Below are positions 44,056 to 52,650 of a stretch of DNA of 64,000 nucleotides, in pieces. This DNA comes from Ureibacillus massiliensis 4400831 = CIP 108448 = CCUG 49529 (GTDB lineage: Bacteria > Bacillota > Bacilli > Bacillales_A > Planococcaceae), in contig NZ_JPVQ01000008.1 in the NCBI RefSeq assembly GCF_000772965.1, positions 1-64,000 of the forward strand, given 5' to 3'. The notes beneath the pieces were generated by a model. That model was given only the letters and a program-made list of their open reading frames with translations. It searched no databases and was not told the DNA's origin. A program made the translations under genes and the position numbers. How positions within the stretch are numbered: the first letter of the stretch is position 1; every line of letters begins with the position of its first letter.

Positions 44056-44956
44056 TAACTTTCAGTGGGTTTTCATGAGTACACTCTTTCTAGGTATCGC
44101 CTCCGGATTGATAGGTTGTTTAGCCTATTGGAAAAAGCAGAGTTTAATGAGTGATGCCCTTTCTCATGCTGCCCTACCTGGCGTTATGATTGGTTTTCTA
44201 TTATTCCATGAAAAGAATTTTATTGTATTAATAATAGGAGCAAGTATTAGTGCCCTTCTTGGCGCATTATTAATCCTGTTAGTAAAATCAACCACTCGCA
44301 TTACGGAAGATACGGCAATGGGGATGGTTTTAGCGGTATTCTTCGGTGGAGGAATGGTTCTTCTTACGATTGTGAATCGGAGTGGTGGCGGAAATCAGGC
44401 CGGTTTAGACAATTTTATATTTGGGCAGGCAGCCTCCATGGTAGGATCAGATGTTACTCTAATGTCAGCTCTTGCTCTACTAATCATTTTCGTAATTATT
44501 GCTGGATTTAAAGAATGGAAATTGTTTTTGTTCGATCCTAATTTTGCGAAGGGCTTTAATTTTTCAATTAAAGGAATGAATGCTCTCTATCTAATACTAC
44601 TTGTATTGACAATTGTGATTGGAATTCAGGCGGTTGGCGTTATTCTGATGTCCGCTCTACTCATAATTCCGGCAGTTAGTGCACGCTATTGGACGCATTC
44701 ATTTAAGACGATGATGTGGTTATCGGCAGTATTTGGTGGTGTTGCTGGTGCGATTGGAACAACCATTAGTACATTTGGTGCTGGCTGGCCAACGGGACCT
44801 TTCATTGTATTGACATCAGGTTTTATCTTTTTAGCTTCCTTATTTTTAGGTGCAAAGAAGGGGTTAATTATCGAATATATGATGCTGCGCAATAAAAAGA
44901 ATGAAATGAAGCAGCTTTCTTTAAAGGCACCAGTTGTAAGGGAGGGGAAATCATGA
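44036..44956 (+). CDS. mntC: Manganese ABC importer permease (first)
   Basis: This 306-residue ABC-3 family permease has eight or nine membrane segments. It includes QSLMSDALSHAALPGVMIGF and the later AVGVILMSALLIIPAVSARYW, both conserved in metal permeases. The TTG start after AAGGAGGGG lies inside the 3' end of the ATPase gene. The C-terminal tail is charged and somewhat longer than usual. It is paired with the next permease, forming a heterodimeric channel as in B. subtilis MntCD. Confidence 0.9.
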   Translation: MSILLSSNFQWVFMSTLFLGIASGLIGCLAYWKKQSLMSDALSHAALPGVMIGFLLFHEKNFIVLIIGASISALLGALLILLVKSTTRITEDTAMGMVLAVFFGGGMVLLTIVNRSGGGNQAGLDNFIFGQAASMVGSDVTLMSALALLIIFVIIAGFKEWKLFLFDPNFAKGFNFSIKGMNALYLILLVLTIVIGIQAVGVILMSALLIIPAVSARYWTHSFKTMMWLSAVFGGVAGAIGTTISTFGAGWPTGPFIVLTSGFIFLASLFLGAKKGLIIEYMMLRNKKNEMKQLSLKAPVVREGKS

Positions 44957-45825
44957 GCTATACGGCATGGATATTATTAACCGCTTCTCTCGTAGGAATT
45001 TCCTGTGGGATTGTGGGTGTGCTTTTGATTCTACGTCGAATGGCCATGATGGCAGATGCTATTAGTCATACTGTACTTCTGGGTATTGTCATGGCTTACT
45101 TGGCAACTCAGAGTTTAAGTGGCATTCATATGGTGATAGGTGCAGCCGTTGCAGGTGTATTAACCACATATCTTGTGCAATGGTTAAATTCTAGAGGGGT
45201 TCAACACGATGCATCGATTGGTGTAGTATTTACGATACTTTTTGCATTAGGGGTTATTCTGATTGCAAAAAAAGTAGGGAATGCTCATCTTGATGTTAAA
45301 CATGCTTTAATGGGGGAAATCGCATTTATTCCGTGGGATACCATTCGTATACCTTTGCTCGGAGAAGTCCCTGTTGCAACACTGACTTTAATGATTGTAT
45401 TATTCATTGTTAGTTTAATTATAGGGCTATTTTATAAGGAATGGAAAATTACAACCTTTGACCCAGCTCTTGCTGCAAGTATTGGACTTCCAGTGCTTGC
45501 AATGCATTATCTATATATGACATTGCTATCGATGACAACTGTTGCAGCTTTTGATGCAGTTGGAGCTATCATGGTAGTTGCCATGCTAATTGCCCCTGCA
45601 GCTTCAGCCTATCTCTGGACGGATAAACTTATTATGATGTTTGTTTTAAGTGCTCTTTTTGGAACAATTTCAGCAGTTTTTGGGTATTACTTTGCCCTAT
45701 GGATTGATACCTCCATTTCAGGCTCTATGGCATTTGCGACAGGTATCGTTTTTCTTATTAGTTTTTTATTCTCACCTCGACACGGTATGCTTTCGTATTG
45801 GATTCGCCCAGCTACAGCTAAATGA
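44953..45825 (+). CDS. mntD: Manganese ABC importer permease (second)
   Basis: This 290-residue ABC-3 permease starts in a 4-base ATGA overlap with mntC. It has RRMAMMADAISHTVLLGIVM, then AFDAVGAIMVVAMLIAPAASAYL, and about nine membrane segments. It is homologous to MntC but clearly not a recent copy. A second frame read within the 3' end is only a shadow. The regulator-like gene follows 42 bp later without an intervening terminator, so it is part of the same transcript. Confidence 0.9.
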   Translation: MSYTAWILLTASLVGISCGIVGVLLILRRMAMMADAISHTVLLGIVMAYLATQSLSGIHMVIGAAVAGVLTTYLVQWLNSRGVQHDASIGVVFTILFALGVILIAKKVGNAHLDVKHALMGEIAFIPWDTIRIPLLGEVPVATLTLMIVLFIVSLIIGLFYKEWKITTFDPALAASIGLPVLAMHYLYMTLLSMTTVAAFDAVGAIMVVAMLIAPAASAYLWTDKLIMMFVLSALFGTISAVFGYYFALWIDTSISGSMAFATGIVFLISFLFSPRHGMLSYWIRPATAK

Positions 45826-45867
45826 TGAAGTTTGTTTTAACGTATTGCGAAATAGGGAGTGAAAAGT

Positions 45868-46233
45868 TTGGTTTCAGCTAATAGAGAGAAACACCTTTGG
45901 GAGATATATACCAATTTAAACGAAGAAGGGTACACGAGAGTATCGCAATTAGCAAAATCATTACAAGTTTCAGTTCCCTCTGCCTCTAAAATGGCGAAAA
46001 AATTAAATGAAGAGAACCTAATACAATTTCAACGATACGGCATCATTACTTTGACTGAAAAGGGAAATGAAATAAGCAAGGGACTTATTCGGAGGCATAA
46101 AATATTAGTGCATCTTTTCGAAGTAATAGGTATCGAGCAGGAAAAAATCGAAAATGAAGTAAAAAATGTAGAAACCTATATTAGTAGTGAAGTGATTGAG
46201 AAGCTAGAGCGTTTTTTGATGAATTATCACTAG
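45868..46233 (+). CDS. Divergent MntR/DtxR-like regulator in the mnt operon
   Basis: This roughly 121-residue protein aligns along B. subtilis MntR without gaps in most of its length (YTRVSQLAKSLQVSVPSASK and RRHKILVHLFEVIGIEQEKI). It lacks most metal ligands. By my alignment, Asp8 is Lys, Glu11 is Trp, Glu99 is Lys and His103 is Thr; only His77 and Glu102 remain. The C-terminus is about 20 residues shorter. The TTG at 45868 follows AGGGAG; a GTG at 45859 overlaps that site. It may be a metal-blind partner of a genuine MntR encoded elsewhere, or bind DNA constitutively. Confidence 0.8.
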   Translation: MVSANREKHLWEIYTNLNEEGYTRVSQLAKSLQVSVPSASKMAKKLNEENLIQFQRYGIITLTEKGNEISKGLIRRHKILVHLFEVIGIEQEKIENEVKNVETYISSEVIEKLERFLMNYH

Positions 46234-46239
46234 TTTTTT

Positions 46240-46277
46240 AAAGGTCTTGCAGTAAGATAAGCTGCGGGACCTTTTTT
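46240..46277 (+). terminator. Terminator of the mnt operon
   Basis: The stem AAAGGTC-TTGCAG / CTGC-GGACCTTT is followed by T6. Confidence 0.88.
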
Positions 46278-46420
46278 GTTGTGTTGATGCAAAGAAATGG
46301 CGACATTTTGCCTTCAAGTAACTGTTCATTATCATTTTTCATTTTTTTGTGGGAAAATAATTAAAGGATGATTGTAAATAAAGCGCGACTAAAACGAAGT
46401 CCAAAGGGAAGGGGGATTTT

Positions 46421-47032
46421 ATGGTTATTGATAAAATACGAGAGAGATTTAATCAAAATCAGCCACTTTTTATAGGGGAGGATACGGCATTTCAATCTGC
46501 AGTGCTTATTCCGCTAGTGCAGGTTGATGGAGTGTGGCACGTCCTATTTGAAGTGCGCTCATTGAAAATGCGAAAACAGCCTGGAGATATCAGTTTTCCT
46601 GGCGGCAAAATAGATCCAACAGACAAATCTCCTTTGGAAGCAGCAGTACGGGAGACAGTCGAAGAGCTAGGAATTAAATTTGAATCAATCAACGTCATTA
46701 GTGAGTTAAGTCCACTTGTCACAAGTCCGAAGTTTGTTGTATATCCCTTTGTTGCAATACTGGACGTGAAGCAAATTCAGATCAATGAACATGAAGTGGA
46801 AGAAGTGTTTACGATTCCTTTAGATTGGCTGTTGGAATACGAGCCTTATATGCATTATGCATCGGTTGAAGTAAAACCATCAACTGATTTTCCGTTTCAT
46901 AAAATTATGAATGGTGAACAATATGAGTGGAGAACACGCTCCATGGAGGAATGGTTTTTTGACTATGAAGACTACACGATTTGGGGGCTAACGGCAAGGA
47001 TTTTAAAATACTTTGTGGAGAGATTGAAATAA
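46421..47032 (+). CDS. NUDIX coenzyme A pyrophosphatase
   Basis: This 203-residue NUDIX hydrolase is of the CoA diphosphatase group (YeaB/NudL-like). The group pattern before the box (VRSLKMRKQPGDISFPGG) is followed by the NUDIX box near residues 62-85 (KIDPTDKSPLEAAVRETVEE, LG). It should cleave CoA or oxidised CoA to 3',5'-ADP and phosphopantetheine. The usual LR-H-GQ reads MRKQPGD here, a mild departure. The ATG follows GGAAGGGGG. It is a single gene with a strong terminator. Confidence 0.88.
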   Translation: MVIDKIRERFNQNQPLFIGEDTAFQSAVLIPLVQVDGVWHVLFEVRSLKMRKQPGDISFPGGKIDPTDKSPLEAAVRETVEELGIKFESINVISELSPLVTSPKFVVYPFVAILDVKQIQINEHEVEEVFTIPLDWLLEYEPYMHYASVEVKPSTDFPFHKIMNGEQYEWRTRSMEEWFFDYEDYTIWGLTARILKYFVERLK

Positions 47033-47074
47033 TGGAGTAGCCTTAAGGAAAATGGATTTGACTAAAGTGATGAA

Positions 47075-47107
47075 AGGTGTGCAAAATCAGATTTTGCACA
47101 CTTTTTT
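47075..47107 (+). terminator. Terminator after the CoA pyrophosphatase gene
   Basis: The perfect stem GTGTGCAAAAT / ATTTTGCACAC has a 3-base loop and a T6 tail. Confidence 0.92.
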
Positions 47108-47156
47108 ATTAGGCATGAGGCGATATGAATAGAAGTTTTTTTATAATTTTGTAGTG

Positions 47157-47415
47157 GGGCTATTATTGTTCCGGGATTGTCTATTATATGCTTCATTCTG
47201 TCTATTATCCTGGAACTTCTGTCTATAATGGATTGGCACTGCGACAGATGTCTATTAAGTGTATTGGCTTGTCTATTATCCAGTGAGGTCTGTCCATTAA
47301 CTTGCCGCAAAATGCAATGTGTATATTATCGGACTGTTTTGTCTATTATCCAATGAGGGTTGTCTATTATCGTCCAAAATCCGGTCTATAATCCACCAAA
47401 CGCAGTTTATAATTT
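47157..47415. repeat. Helically phased short direct-repeat array, consensus TGTCTATTATCC
   Basis: Twelve copies of a 12-base motif begin at 47157, 47178, 47199, 47220, 47249, 47270, 47291, 47320, 47340, 47361, 47383 and 47404. A weaker thirteenth lies near 47428. The steps are 20-22 bases except for two of 29, while the roughly 9-base spacers are unrelated to each other. Core positions CTATTAT are best kept. The spacing changes rule out a protein-coding repeat. It fills most of the 418-base gap between the CoA pyrophosphatase gene and the small membrane protein gene. Confidence 0.9.
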
Positions 47416-47450
47416 TCTGGCGTCCGTTTGCTATTAGAAATGTAAACATT

Positions 47451-47627
47451 TTATTTTCTTGCCTTCCTCCAAATCAAACAAGCGATTAATAAAATTACTC
47501 CAACTATTCCACCAATCATTTGGTCTAAAAATAGTTCACCTGTTCGAACGTAACGAAGAATAAAAGTGCCTCCAAAAATAATAATGATAATGAGCGAAAG
47601 TCGAATTAAAAATGAGTTGACGGCCAT
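47451..47627 (-). CDS. 58-residue two-helix membrane protein
   Basis: The frame encodes an N-terminal helix (FLIRLSLIIIIIFGGTFIL), a polar loop RYVRTGELFLDQ, a second helix (MIGGIVGVILLIACLIW) and a basic RKARK end. AAAGAGG precedes the ATG at good spacing. The layout is a clean two-span hairpin, so it is a real gene. I do not recognise a family. It is divergent from the sodium channel gene, with about 147 bases between the starts, and just downstream on its strand is the phased repeat array. Confidence 0.65.
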   Translation of the reverse strand: MAVNSFLIRLSLIIIIIFGGTFILRYVRTGELFLDQMIGGIVGVILLIACLIWRKARK

Positions 47628-47774
47628 ACTTATACCTCTTTTCGTGTAAATATTTTTTGATTATATAAAAATCAGTGGCTTCTTTTTGAGCCCTTTTAAT
47701 ATTAAACTAGTATTAACTTCTATTAGAGTAACATAAGCGGTGAAAATAACTGAAGTTTAAGAGAGGAAAAATGT

Positions 47775-48593
47775 ATGAAATTAAAAGGTATTGTTGAACA
47801 TCGATTATTCTCTACTGGAATTATGTTGCTCATTCTTGTAAATGCAATTTGCATCGGCTTAGAAACGTATCCGGAACTACATAGTACATATCAAGATTTG
47901 TTCATCATTGTGGATCGCGTTATACTAACACTATTTTGTATTGAAATTGCACTAAAATTGGTCGCTTATAAAGGTAATTATTTTAAAAGTGGTTGGAACG
48001 TAATGGATTTTTCTATCGTCGTCCTAAGCTTACTTTTTATTAATACGAGCTTTGTGAGCGTCTTACGAATTATTCGAGTGTTAAGGATTTTAAGAACTAT
48101 TTCAGTTTTCCCTTCATTAAGACGGCTAGTAAACGCACTGTTCATGTCTATACCTGCATTGGGCAGTACTTTTTTATTAATGGTGATTGTATTTTATATT
48201 TATGCCATTATCGGTACAACGTTTTTTGCAGAGGTTACACCGGAATACTTTGGAAGTCTGGAATTGGCATTATTAGCATTATTTCAAGTATTTACATTAG
48301 AATCATGGGCAAGTGCAATATTCAGACCAATTTTTCTAGAGTTTGGTTGGTCTTGGATATATTTTAGTTCCTTTATAATTATTAGTGCGTTTATCGTCGC
48401 AAATATCTTCTTTGGAGAAATCGTTAATAATGCACAGAAAATATCTCAGGAGATGGAAGTAGATAATAAAGAACTTGTGAATGAATTAGAAGGGATCCAA
48501 GAAGAATTAGCCAATGTTCGAGAGTCTAATAAGCAGTTACAAGAAAAAATGAACCAGCTGATGAACGCCCTACTGCAGAAGCAAAAAGGTTAG
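47775..48593 (+). CDS. NaChBac-type voltage-gated sodium channel
   Basis: This 272-residue, single-domain six-helix channel is the length of NaChBac from alkaliphilic Bacillus. The S4 voltage sensor has regularly spaced arginines (LRIIRVLRILRTISVFPSLRR), and the pore has the sodium-selectivity sequence FTLESWAS at residues 173-180, identical to NaChBac at TLESWAS. A C-terminal coiled coil (about 235-268, LEGIQEELANVRESNKQLQE) should hold the tetramer. In B. pseudofirmus the homologue (ncbA) supports motility, chemotaxis and pH homeostasis at high pH. The ATG follows GAGAGGA. Confidence 0.93.
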   Translation: MKLKGIVEHRLFSTGIMLLILVNAICIGLETYPELHSTYQDLFIIVDRVILTLFCIEIALKLVAYKGNYFKSGWNVMDFSIVVLSLLFINTSFVSVLRIIRVLRILRTISVFPSLRRLVNALFMSIPALGSTFLLMVIVFYIYAIIGTTFFAEVTPEYFGSLELALLALFQVFTLESWASAIFRPIFLEFGWSWIYFSSFIIISAFIVANIFFGEIVNNAQKISQEMEVDNKELVNELEGIQEELANVRESNKQLQEKMNQLMNALLQKQKG

Positions 48594-48651
48594 TTTATGT
48601 TCCATTTAATGAAGCATGATTCTATATATAAGGATTCCTTTAAAAATAACA

Positions 48652-48698
48652 ACACCCTTTTCTTCAAAATTAGTTTGATAGATAAGGGTGTCTTTTTT
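48652..48698. terminator. Terminator between the sodium channel and DDAH-like genes
   Basis: The stem ACACCCTT / AAGGGTGT has a long loop and a CTTTTTT tail on the plus strand; it lies between convergent genes. Confidence 0.75.
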
Positions 48699-48725
48699 AG
48701 TACTTATTATGCTTCTGCCGAAAAT

Positions 48726-49583
48726 TTACTCTTCCCTCAAAAGAGGTAGGGTACAGCAACGGAATGACCCGCCAGATTTTATGATTTCGGTAATATCAAC
48801 TTCAATTACCTCAAAGCCTTTATTGCTAAGTTGTTTATTTACCTTTTCATTCACTGGTAGACTAATCACTCTTTTGTTGCCAATGCTCAAGACATTTGTA
48901 CCTAATTGAAACTGTTCCTCTTCAGATACTTCGATTAAATCATAGCGTGAGGCAAAAAGATCAATGTCTTTTTCTGTTAAGGCTTTTGGATAGATGAGTG
49001 CAACGTCAGGGGAAACTACATTAAATACACAATCCAAATGTAAGAACTTTTCTTTGAATGGTACAGTTATGACATTAAATTGATTTAAGAGTCGTTGTAA
49101 TTGATCCGCTGCTTTTTGATTTGTCCGATCGCTTAGTCCAACATATATAGTATCTCTGTCTATAATTACATCTCCACCTTCAATTTTCTCCTCAACTAAA
49201 TTGAAATAGGAGATTTCTTCATCCTCTAGCCATTGTTTTAAAACGTTTTCCTCACCTTGACGTAGATTGTTTGCCATTTTCGCAACAAAGATTGTTTGTC
49301 CTAGAGTAAAACCGATATCACGAGTGAAGACCTGTTCGGGATATTTTTTATGATAGGGTAGTAAAATAACCTCGATATTATACTTTTTTAGTGTCTTCAC
49401 CAATTCCTCATGTTGTTTGAGTGCGCGTTCGATATGAATCCCTTCATTTTTAAAGTGCCTCTGTGTTTCGTTAATTATTTCTCGGATATTCATATACTGA
49501 GGCTGGCAAAGGATTACTCGTTTTAATGTATCGTATTCACTCTTACAAAAAGTCTTCAAGTTTGTTTCTGTATGTTCTTTCAT
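48726..49583 (-). CDS. DDAH/arginine deiminase-like amidinotransferase-fold enzyme
   Basis: This roughly 285-residue protein of the guanidino-group-modifying superfamily resembles Bacillus YkgA. It keeps FTRDIGFTLG, the Glu/Asp motif EGGDVII, HLDCVFNVV (catalytic His), and the C-terminal nucleophile region SGGSFRCCTLPLL (Cys). A dimethylarginine, arginine or related guanidine hydrolase is expected. The first ATG (49592) lies on the AAGGA site, so 49583 is chosen. It is a single gene, convergent with the channel gene. The substrate is not established. Confidence 0.87.
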   Translation of the reverse strand: MKEHTETNLKTFCKSEYDTLKRVILCQPQYMNIREIINETQRHFKNEGIHIERALKQHEELVKTLKKYNIEVILLPYHKKYPEQVFTRDIGFTLGQTIFVAKMANNLRQGEENVLKQWLEDEEISYFNLVEEKIEGGDVIIDRDTIYVGLSDRTNQKAADQLQRLLNQFNVITVPFKEKFLHLDCVFNVVSPDVALIYPKALTEKDIDLFASRYDLIEVSEEEQFQLGTNVLSIGNKRVISLPVNEKVNKQLSNKGFEVIEVDITEIIKSGGSFRCCTLPLLREE

Positions 49584-49763
49584 CTTAGCCATCCTTTTTT
49601 AAAACTATGTTTTCCGAAACAATCAGTATTATTACAATTTAAGCTTAAGAAATTTCAGTGCATGATATAAAAGATGTTCACAAAAATCGAATTCATACCA
49701 AATCTATCCACTAGATAGTATAATGGGAGCGAAAATAAATACAGCGAAAAAGGAGTCGTTAAA

Positions 49764-50489
49764 ATGGCACAATCAATAAATGGAAAAGTAGCATATATCA
49801 CTGGTGCAGCAAAAGGAATTGGTAAAGCGATTGCAATTCATTTAGCAAAAGAAGGTGTAAATGTAGGCTTACTTGCAAGAACAGAATCCACATTAAAAGA
49901 AGTAGCGGCTGAAGTTGAAGGCTTAGGTGTAAAAGTTGCTTATGCTGTGGCGGATGTTACATCGAAAGAGGAAGTTGAAACAGCTGTTTCCAAATTAACG
50001 AAAGACTTAGGTACTGCTGATATTTTAATTAACAATGCAGGTACTGCAAAATTTGATACGGTTTTAAATATGGATCCAGAAGAGTGGAAAAAAATCATTG
50101 ATGTCAACTTGATGGGTACTTATTATGTAACGCGTGCCGTATTACCTCAACTAATCGAAAAAAATGGTGGGGACATCATTAATATTTCATCAACAAGCGG
50201 ATTAGGTGGAGCTGCAACATCAAGTGCATATAGTGCATCAAAATTTGGTGTTATTGGTTTCACTGAGTCATTAGCACAAGAGGTTCGACGCAATAATATT
50301 CGCGTGTCAGCATTAACGCCTAGTACTGTAGGAACAGATTTATCCCTTGAGTTAAACTTAATTAAAGAAAACGATGAATCTAAAATTATGCAACCAGATG
50401 ACATTGCTGAGTTTATTGTGGATCAACTAAAATTAAATCCAAGAGTTTATGTGAAAACAGCAAGCTTAATTGCGACGAATCCATTCTAA
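49764..50489 (+). CDS. Short-chain dehydrogenase, FabG-like
   Basis: This 241-residue SDR has a cofactor loop [12 protein letters not shown] near residue 13, NNAG near 90, and catalytic Ser in [11 protein letters not shown] with YSASK (Tyr and Lys near 155-159). The Arg in LLARTE after the second strand suits NADPH. It resembles the extra 3-ketoacyl-ACP reductase paralogs common in Bacilli. It stands alone, so fatty-acid elongation is not shown. The substrate may be another ketone or alcohol. AAAAAGGAG precedes the ATG. Confidence 0.87.
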   Translation: MAQSINGKVAYITGAAKGIGKAIAIHLAKEGVNVGLLARTESTLKEVAAEVEGLGVKVAYAVADVTSKEEVETAVSKLTKDLGTADILINNAGTAKFDTVLNMDPEEWKKIIDVNLMGTYYVTRAVLPQLIEKNGGDIINISSTSGLGGAATSSAYSASKFGVIGFTESLAQEVRRNNIRVSALTPSTVGTDLSLELNLIKENDESKIMQPDDIAEFIVDQLKLNPRVYVKTASLIATNPF

Positions 50490-50521
50490 TTAGCTGAAAT
50501 TATAAGTTGAGAAATATAGTT

Positions 50522-50555
50522 AACCCCCTTCGCTCTGTTGGTAGCAAAGGGGGTT
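50522..50555. terminator. Bidirectional terminator after the SDR gene
   Basis: The stem AACCCCCTT-GCT / AGC-AAGGGGGTT, with small mismatches, lies between convergent genes. Confidence 0.85.
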
Positions 50556-50567
50556 ATTTACGTAAAA

Positions 50568-50897
50568 CTACATTTCTAATTTTTTAGCTTGGATAATAAA
50601 GGACTTATTCATGCTGCTTTCGAGTGAAAAGGAGTTGCCTAATCCATCAACGACATCAATGATAATTTGCAGATGCTGCCAATAAGAAAAGTTTGAGGTG
50701 TGCATATAATAAGGCACGTCCAATATCATTCCTATTTGCTCGTCACGGCTACCGAGATAAAAGTCACCAGCTGTCATGCAAATAGGGGAAGTCCCATCAC
50801 AGCAGCCTTCTGAGTGAATAAACACAAGCTCTCCGTGCTGCTTTTGTAATTGTTTGATTAGCTCTTTAGCAGCAGCTGTTGCAACAACTTTCTCCAT
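50568..50897 (-). CDS. DUF779 domain-containing protein
   Basis: This 109-residue protein matches DUF779 (PF05610). It has a cysteine-rich motif SEGCCDGTSPICM near residues 28-40 and a central LGSRDEQIGMILDVPYYMH. Genes of this family are very often found directly after ExaC/AldB-type aldehyde dehydrogenases, as here, where one base separates it from the aldehyde dehydrogenase stop. The Cys pattern suggests metal or redox chemistry, but the role is undefined. It is the last gene of the cre-controlled operon. Confidence 0.88.
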   Translation of the reverse strand: MEKVVATAAAKELIKQLQKQHGELVFIHSEGCCDGTSPICMTAGDFYLGSRDEQIGMILDVPYYMHTSNFSYWQHLQIIIDVVDGLGNSFSLESSMNKSFIIQAKKLEM

Positions 50898-50898
50898 A

Positions 50899-52419
50899 TT
50901 AGAAGAAGCCCATTGATCCTTTATTGTAGCCTACTAAAATACATTTTGTTTGTTGATAGTGGCTAAGCATCATTAAGTGGTTTTCACGACCGATACCCGA
51001 TTGTTTGTAACCACCGAATGCAGCATGTGCTGGGTATTGGTGATATGTGTTAGTCCAAACGCGACCAGCTTGGATTGCACGACCAGCGCGGTATGCGATT
51101 TCGCCATTACGAGACCATACACCAGCACCTAAGCCGTATAATGTGTCGTTAGCGATTGAAATTGCTTCGTCGAAATCTTTGAATGTTGTCACTGAAAGTA
51201 CTGGACCAAAGATTTCTTCTTGGAAGATACGCATGTTGTTTGTGCCTTTGAATACAGTTGGAGCTACGTAGTATCCTTCAGCTAATTCGCCTTCTAATTT
51301 GTTTTGGTAACCGCCGATTAAAAGTTCAGCACCTTCTTCTTTACCGATTTCGATATAAGAAAGAATTTTATCTAATTGTTGTTTAGAAGCTTGAGCACCC
51401 ATCATTGTGTCTGTATCTAATGGATTACCAATTTTAATCGCTTTAATGCGTTCCATTACTTTTTCCATGAATTTATCATAGATTGATTCATGAACTAATG
51501 CGCGTGAAGGGCATGTACAAATTTCACCTGAGTTAAGAGCGAATAATACGAAGCCTTCAATTGCTTTATCTAAATACTCATCATCTGCATCCATTACGTC
51601 TGGGAAGAAAATGTTTGGTGATTTACCACCAAGCTCTAATGTTACAGGAATAATATTTTCAGTTGCATATTGCATAATTGAGCGACCTACTGCTGTTGAA
51701 CCAGTGAAGGCGATTTTTGCAATACGTGGGTTTGTTGCAAGTGGTTTCCCAACTTCTAAACCTGTACCTTGAACGATGTTTAATACACCTTTTGGTAATA
51801 AATCTTGGATTAGCTCGATTAATACACACATAGAAGCCGGTGTTTGCTCAGCTGGCTTCATCACGATACAGTTACCTGCAACAAGTGCTGGAGCGATTTT
51901 CCATGCAGCCATAAGTAGTGGGAAGTTCCAAGGAATAATTTGTCCAACTACACCTAGTGGCTCGTGGAAATGATATGCTACTGTATCACCATCGATTTCA
52001 CTAATACCGCCCTCTTGAGCGCGAATAACACCTGCGAAATAACGGAAGTGATCAACTACTAAAGGAATATCTGCATTTAATGTTTCACGCACTGCTTTAC
52101 CATTGTCCCAAGTTTCAGCAACAGCAATCATTTCAAGATTTTCTTCAATGCGATCCGCAATTTTATTTAAAATTTGTGAGCGGTAAGCAACAGTTGTTTT
52201 ACCCCAAGCATCTTTTGCTGCATGTGCTGCATCAAGTGCTAATTCAACGTCTTCTGCTGTTGAACGAGGAACTGTTGTAAATACTTTACCTGTCACTGGA
52301 GAAATTACTTCTAAATATTGACCTTTTACTGGTGCAACCCATTCTCCGCCAATGAAGTTTTGATATTGATCTTTAAATTGAACTAAAGAACCTTCTGTAT
52401 TTGGATTTGCATAAATCAT
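50899..52419 (-). CDS. NAD-dependent aldehyde dehydrogenase (ExaC/AdhB type)
   Basis: This 506-residue aldehyde dehydrogenase has the usual length of the ExaC/acetaldehyde group. It has the cofactor segment [14 protein letters not shown], the Gly motif FTGSTAVG, the catalytic Glu in [11 protein letters not shown] near residue 263, and the nucleophilic Cys in [15 protein letters not shown] near 302. GEICTCPSR is typical of this subgroup. The ATG at 52419 follows GGGCAGGA; the one at 52434 is less likely. A promoter with a perfect cre site lies upstream, so CcpA repression by good carbon sources is expected. Confidence 0.92.
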   Translation of the reverse strand: MIYANPNTEGSLVQFKDQYQNFIGGEWVAPVKGQYLEVISPVTGKVFTTVPRSTAEDVELALDAAHAAKDAWGKTTVAYRSQILNKIADRIEENLEMIAVAETWDNGKAVRETLNADIPLVVDHFRYFAGVIRAQEGGISEIDGDTVAYHFHEPLGVVGQIIPWNFPLLMAAWKIAPALVAGNCIVMKPAEQTPASMCVLIELIQDLLPKGVLNIVQGTGLEVGKPLATNPRIAKIAFTGSTAVGRSIMQYATENIIPVTLELGGKSPNIFFPDVMDADDEYLDKAIEGFVLFALNSGEICTCPSRALVHESIYDKFMEKVMERIKAIKIGNPLDTDTMMGAQASKQQLDKILSYIEIGKEEGAELLIGGYQNKLEGELAEGYYVAPTVFKGTNNMRIFQEEIFGPVLSVTTFKDFDEAISIANDTLYGLGAGVWSRNGEIAYRAGRAIQAGRVWTNTYHQYPAHAAFGGYKQSGIGRENHLMMLSHYQQTKCILVGYNKGSMGFF

Positions 52420-52497
52420 AATTCCTGCCCCCATAAATTAAAAAATATATTTATTATTAGAGATTGTCATAATTTCGACATATTTCTCTTTGAATCT

Positions 52498-52535
52498 ATC
52501 ATACTCCTTTTTAAAAAATAATGCAAACGTTTACA
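52498..52535 (-). promoter_or_regulatory. Aldehyde dehydrogenase promoter with overlapping cre site
   Basis: On the minus strand, TTGCAT (52526-52521), a 17-bp spacer and TATGAT (52503-52498) form a good sigma-A promoter. ATGCAAACGTTTACA (52521-52535) matches the cre consensus WTGNAANCGNWWNCW at every position and covers the -35. Confidence 0.85.
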
Positions 52536-52620
52536 ACTTGGGGATTTTTTCTTGATAATATTTAAAGTTGAAGGGGGGATACATTTTAACAAAAATTCAA
52601 TGATAGGAAAACTCGATGAA

Positions 52621-52650
52621 AAATAAAAAAACCCGGAAATAAATTCCGGG
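52621..52650 (-). terminator. Terminator of the unassigned RNA
   Basis: The perfect 7-bp GC-rich stem CCCGGAA / TTCCGGG with a short loop is followed on the minus strand by TTTTTTTATTT. Confidence 0.92.

Noticed and set aside
47062-47310. 82-codon minus-strand ORF in the phased repeat
   Set aside because: Steps of 20, 22 and 29 bases change the reading frame from copy to copy. There is no ribosome site, and it runs into a terminator stem.
47157-47415. CRISPR array
   Set aside because: Repeats are 12 bases and degenerate, spacers are about 9 bases and there are no cas genes, so this is not CRISPR.
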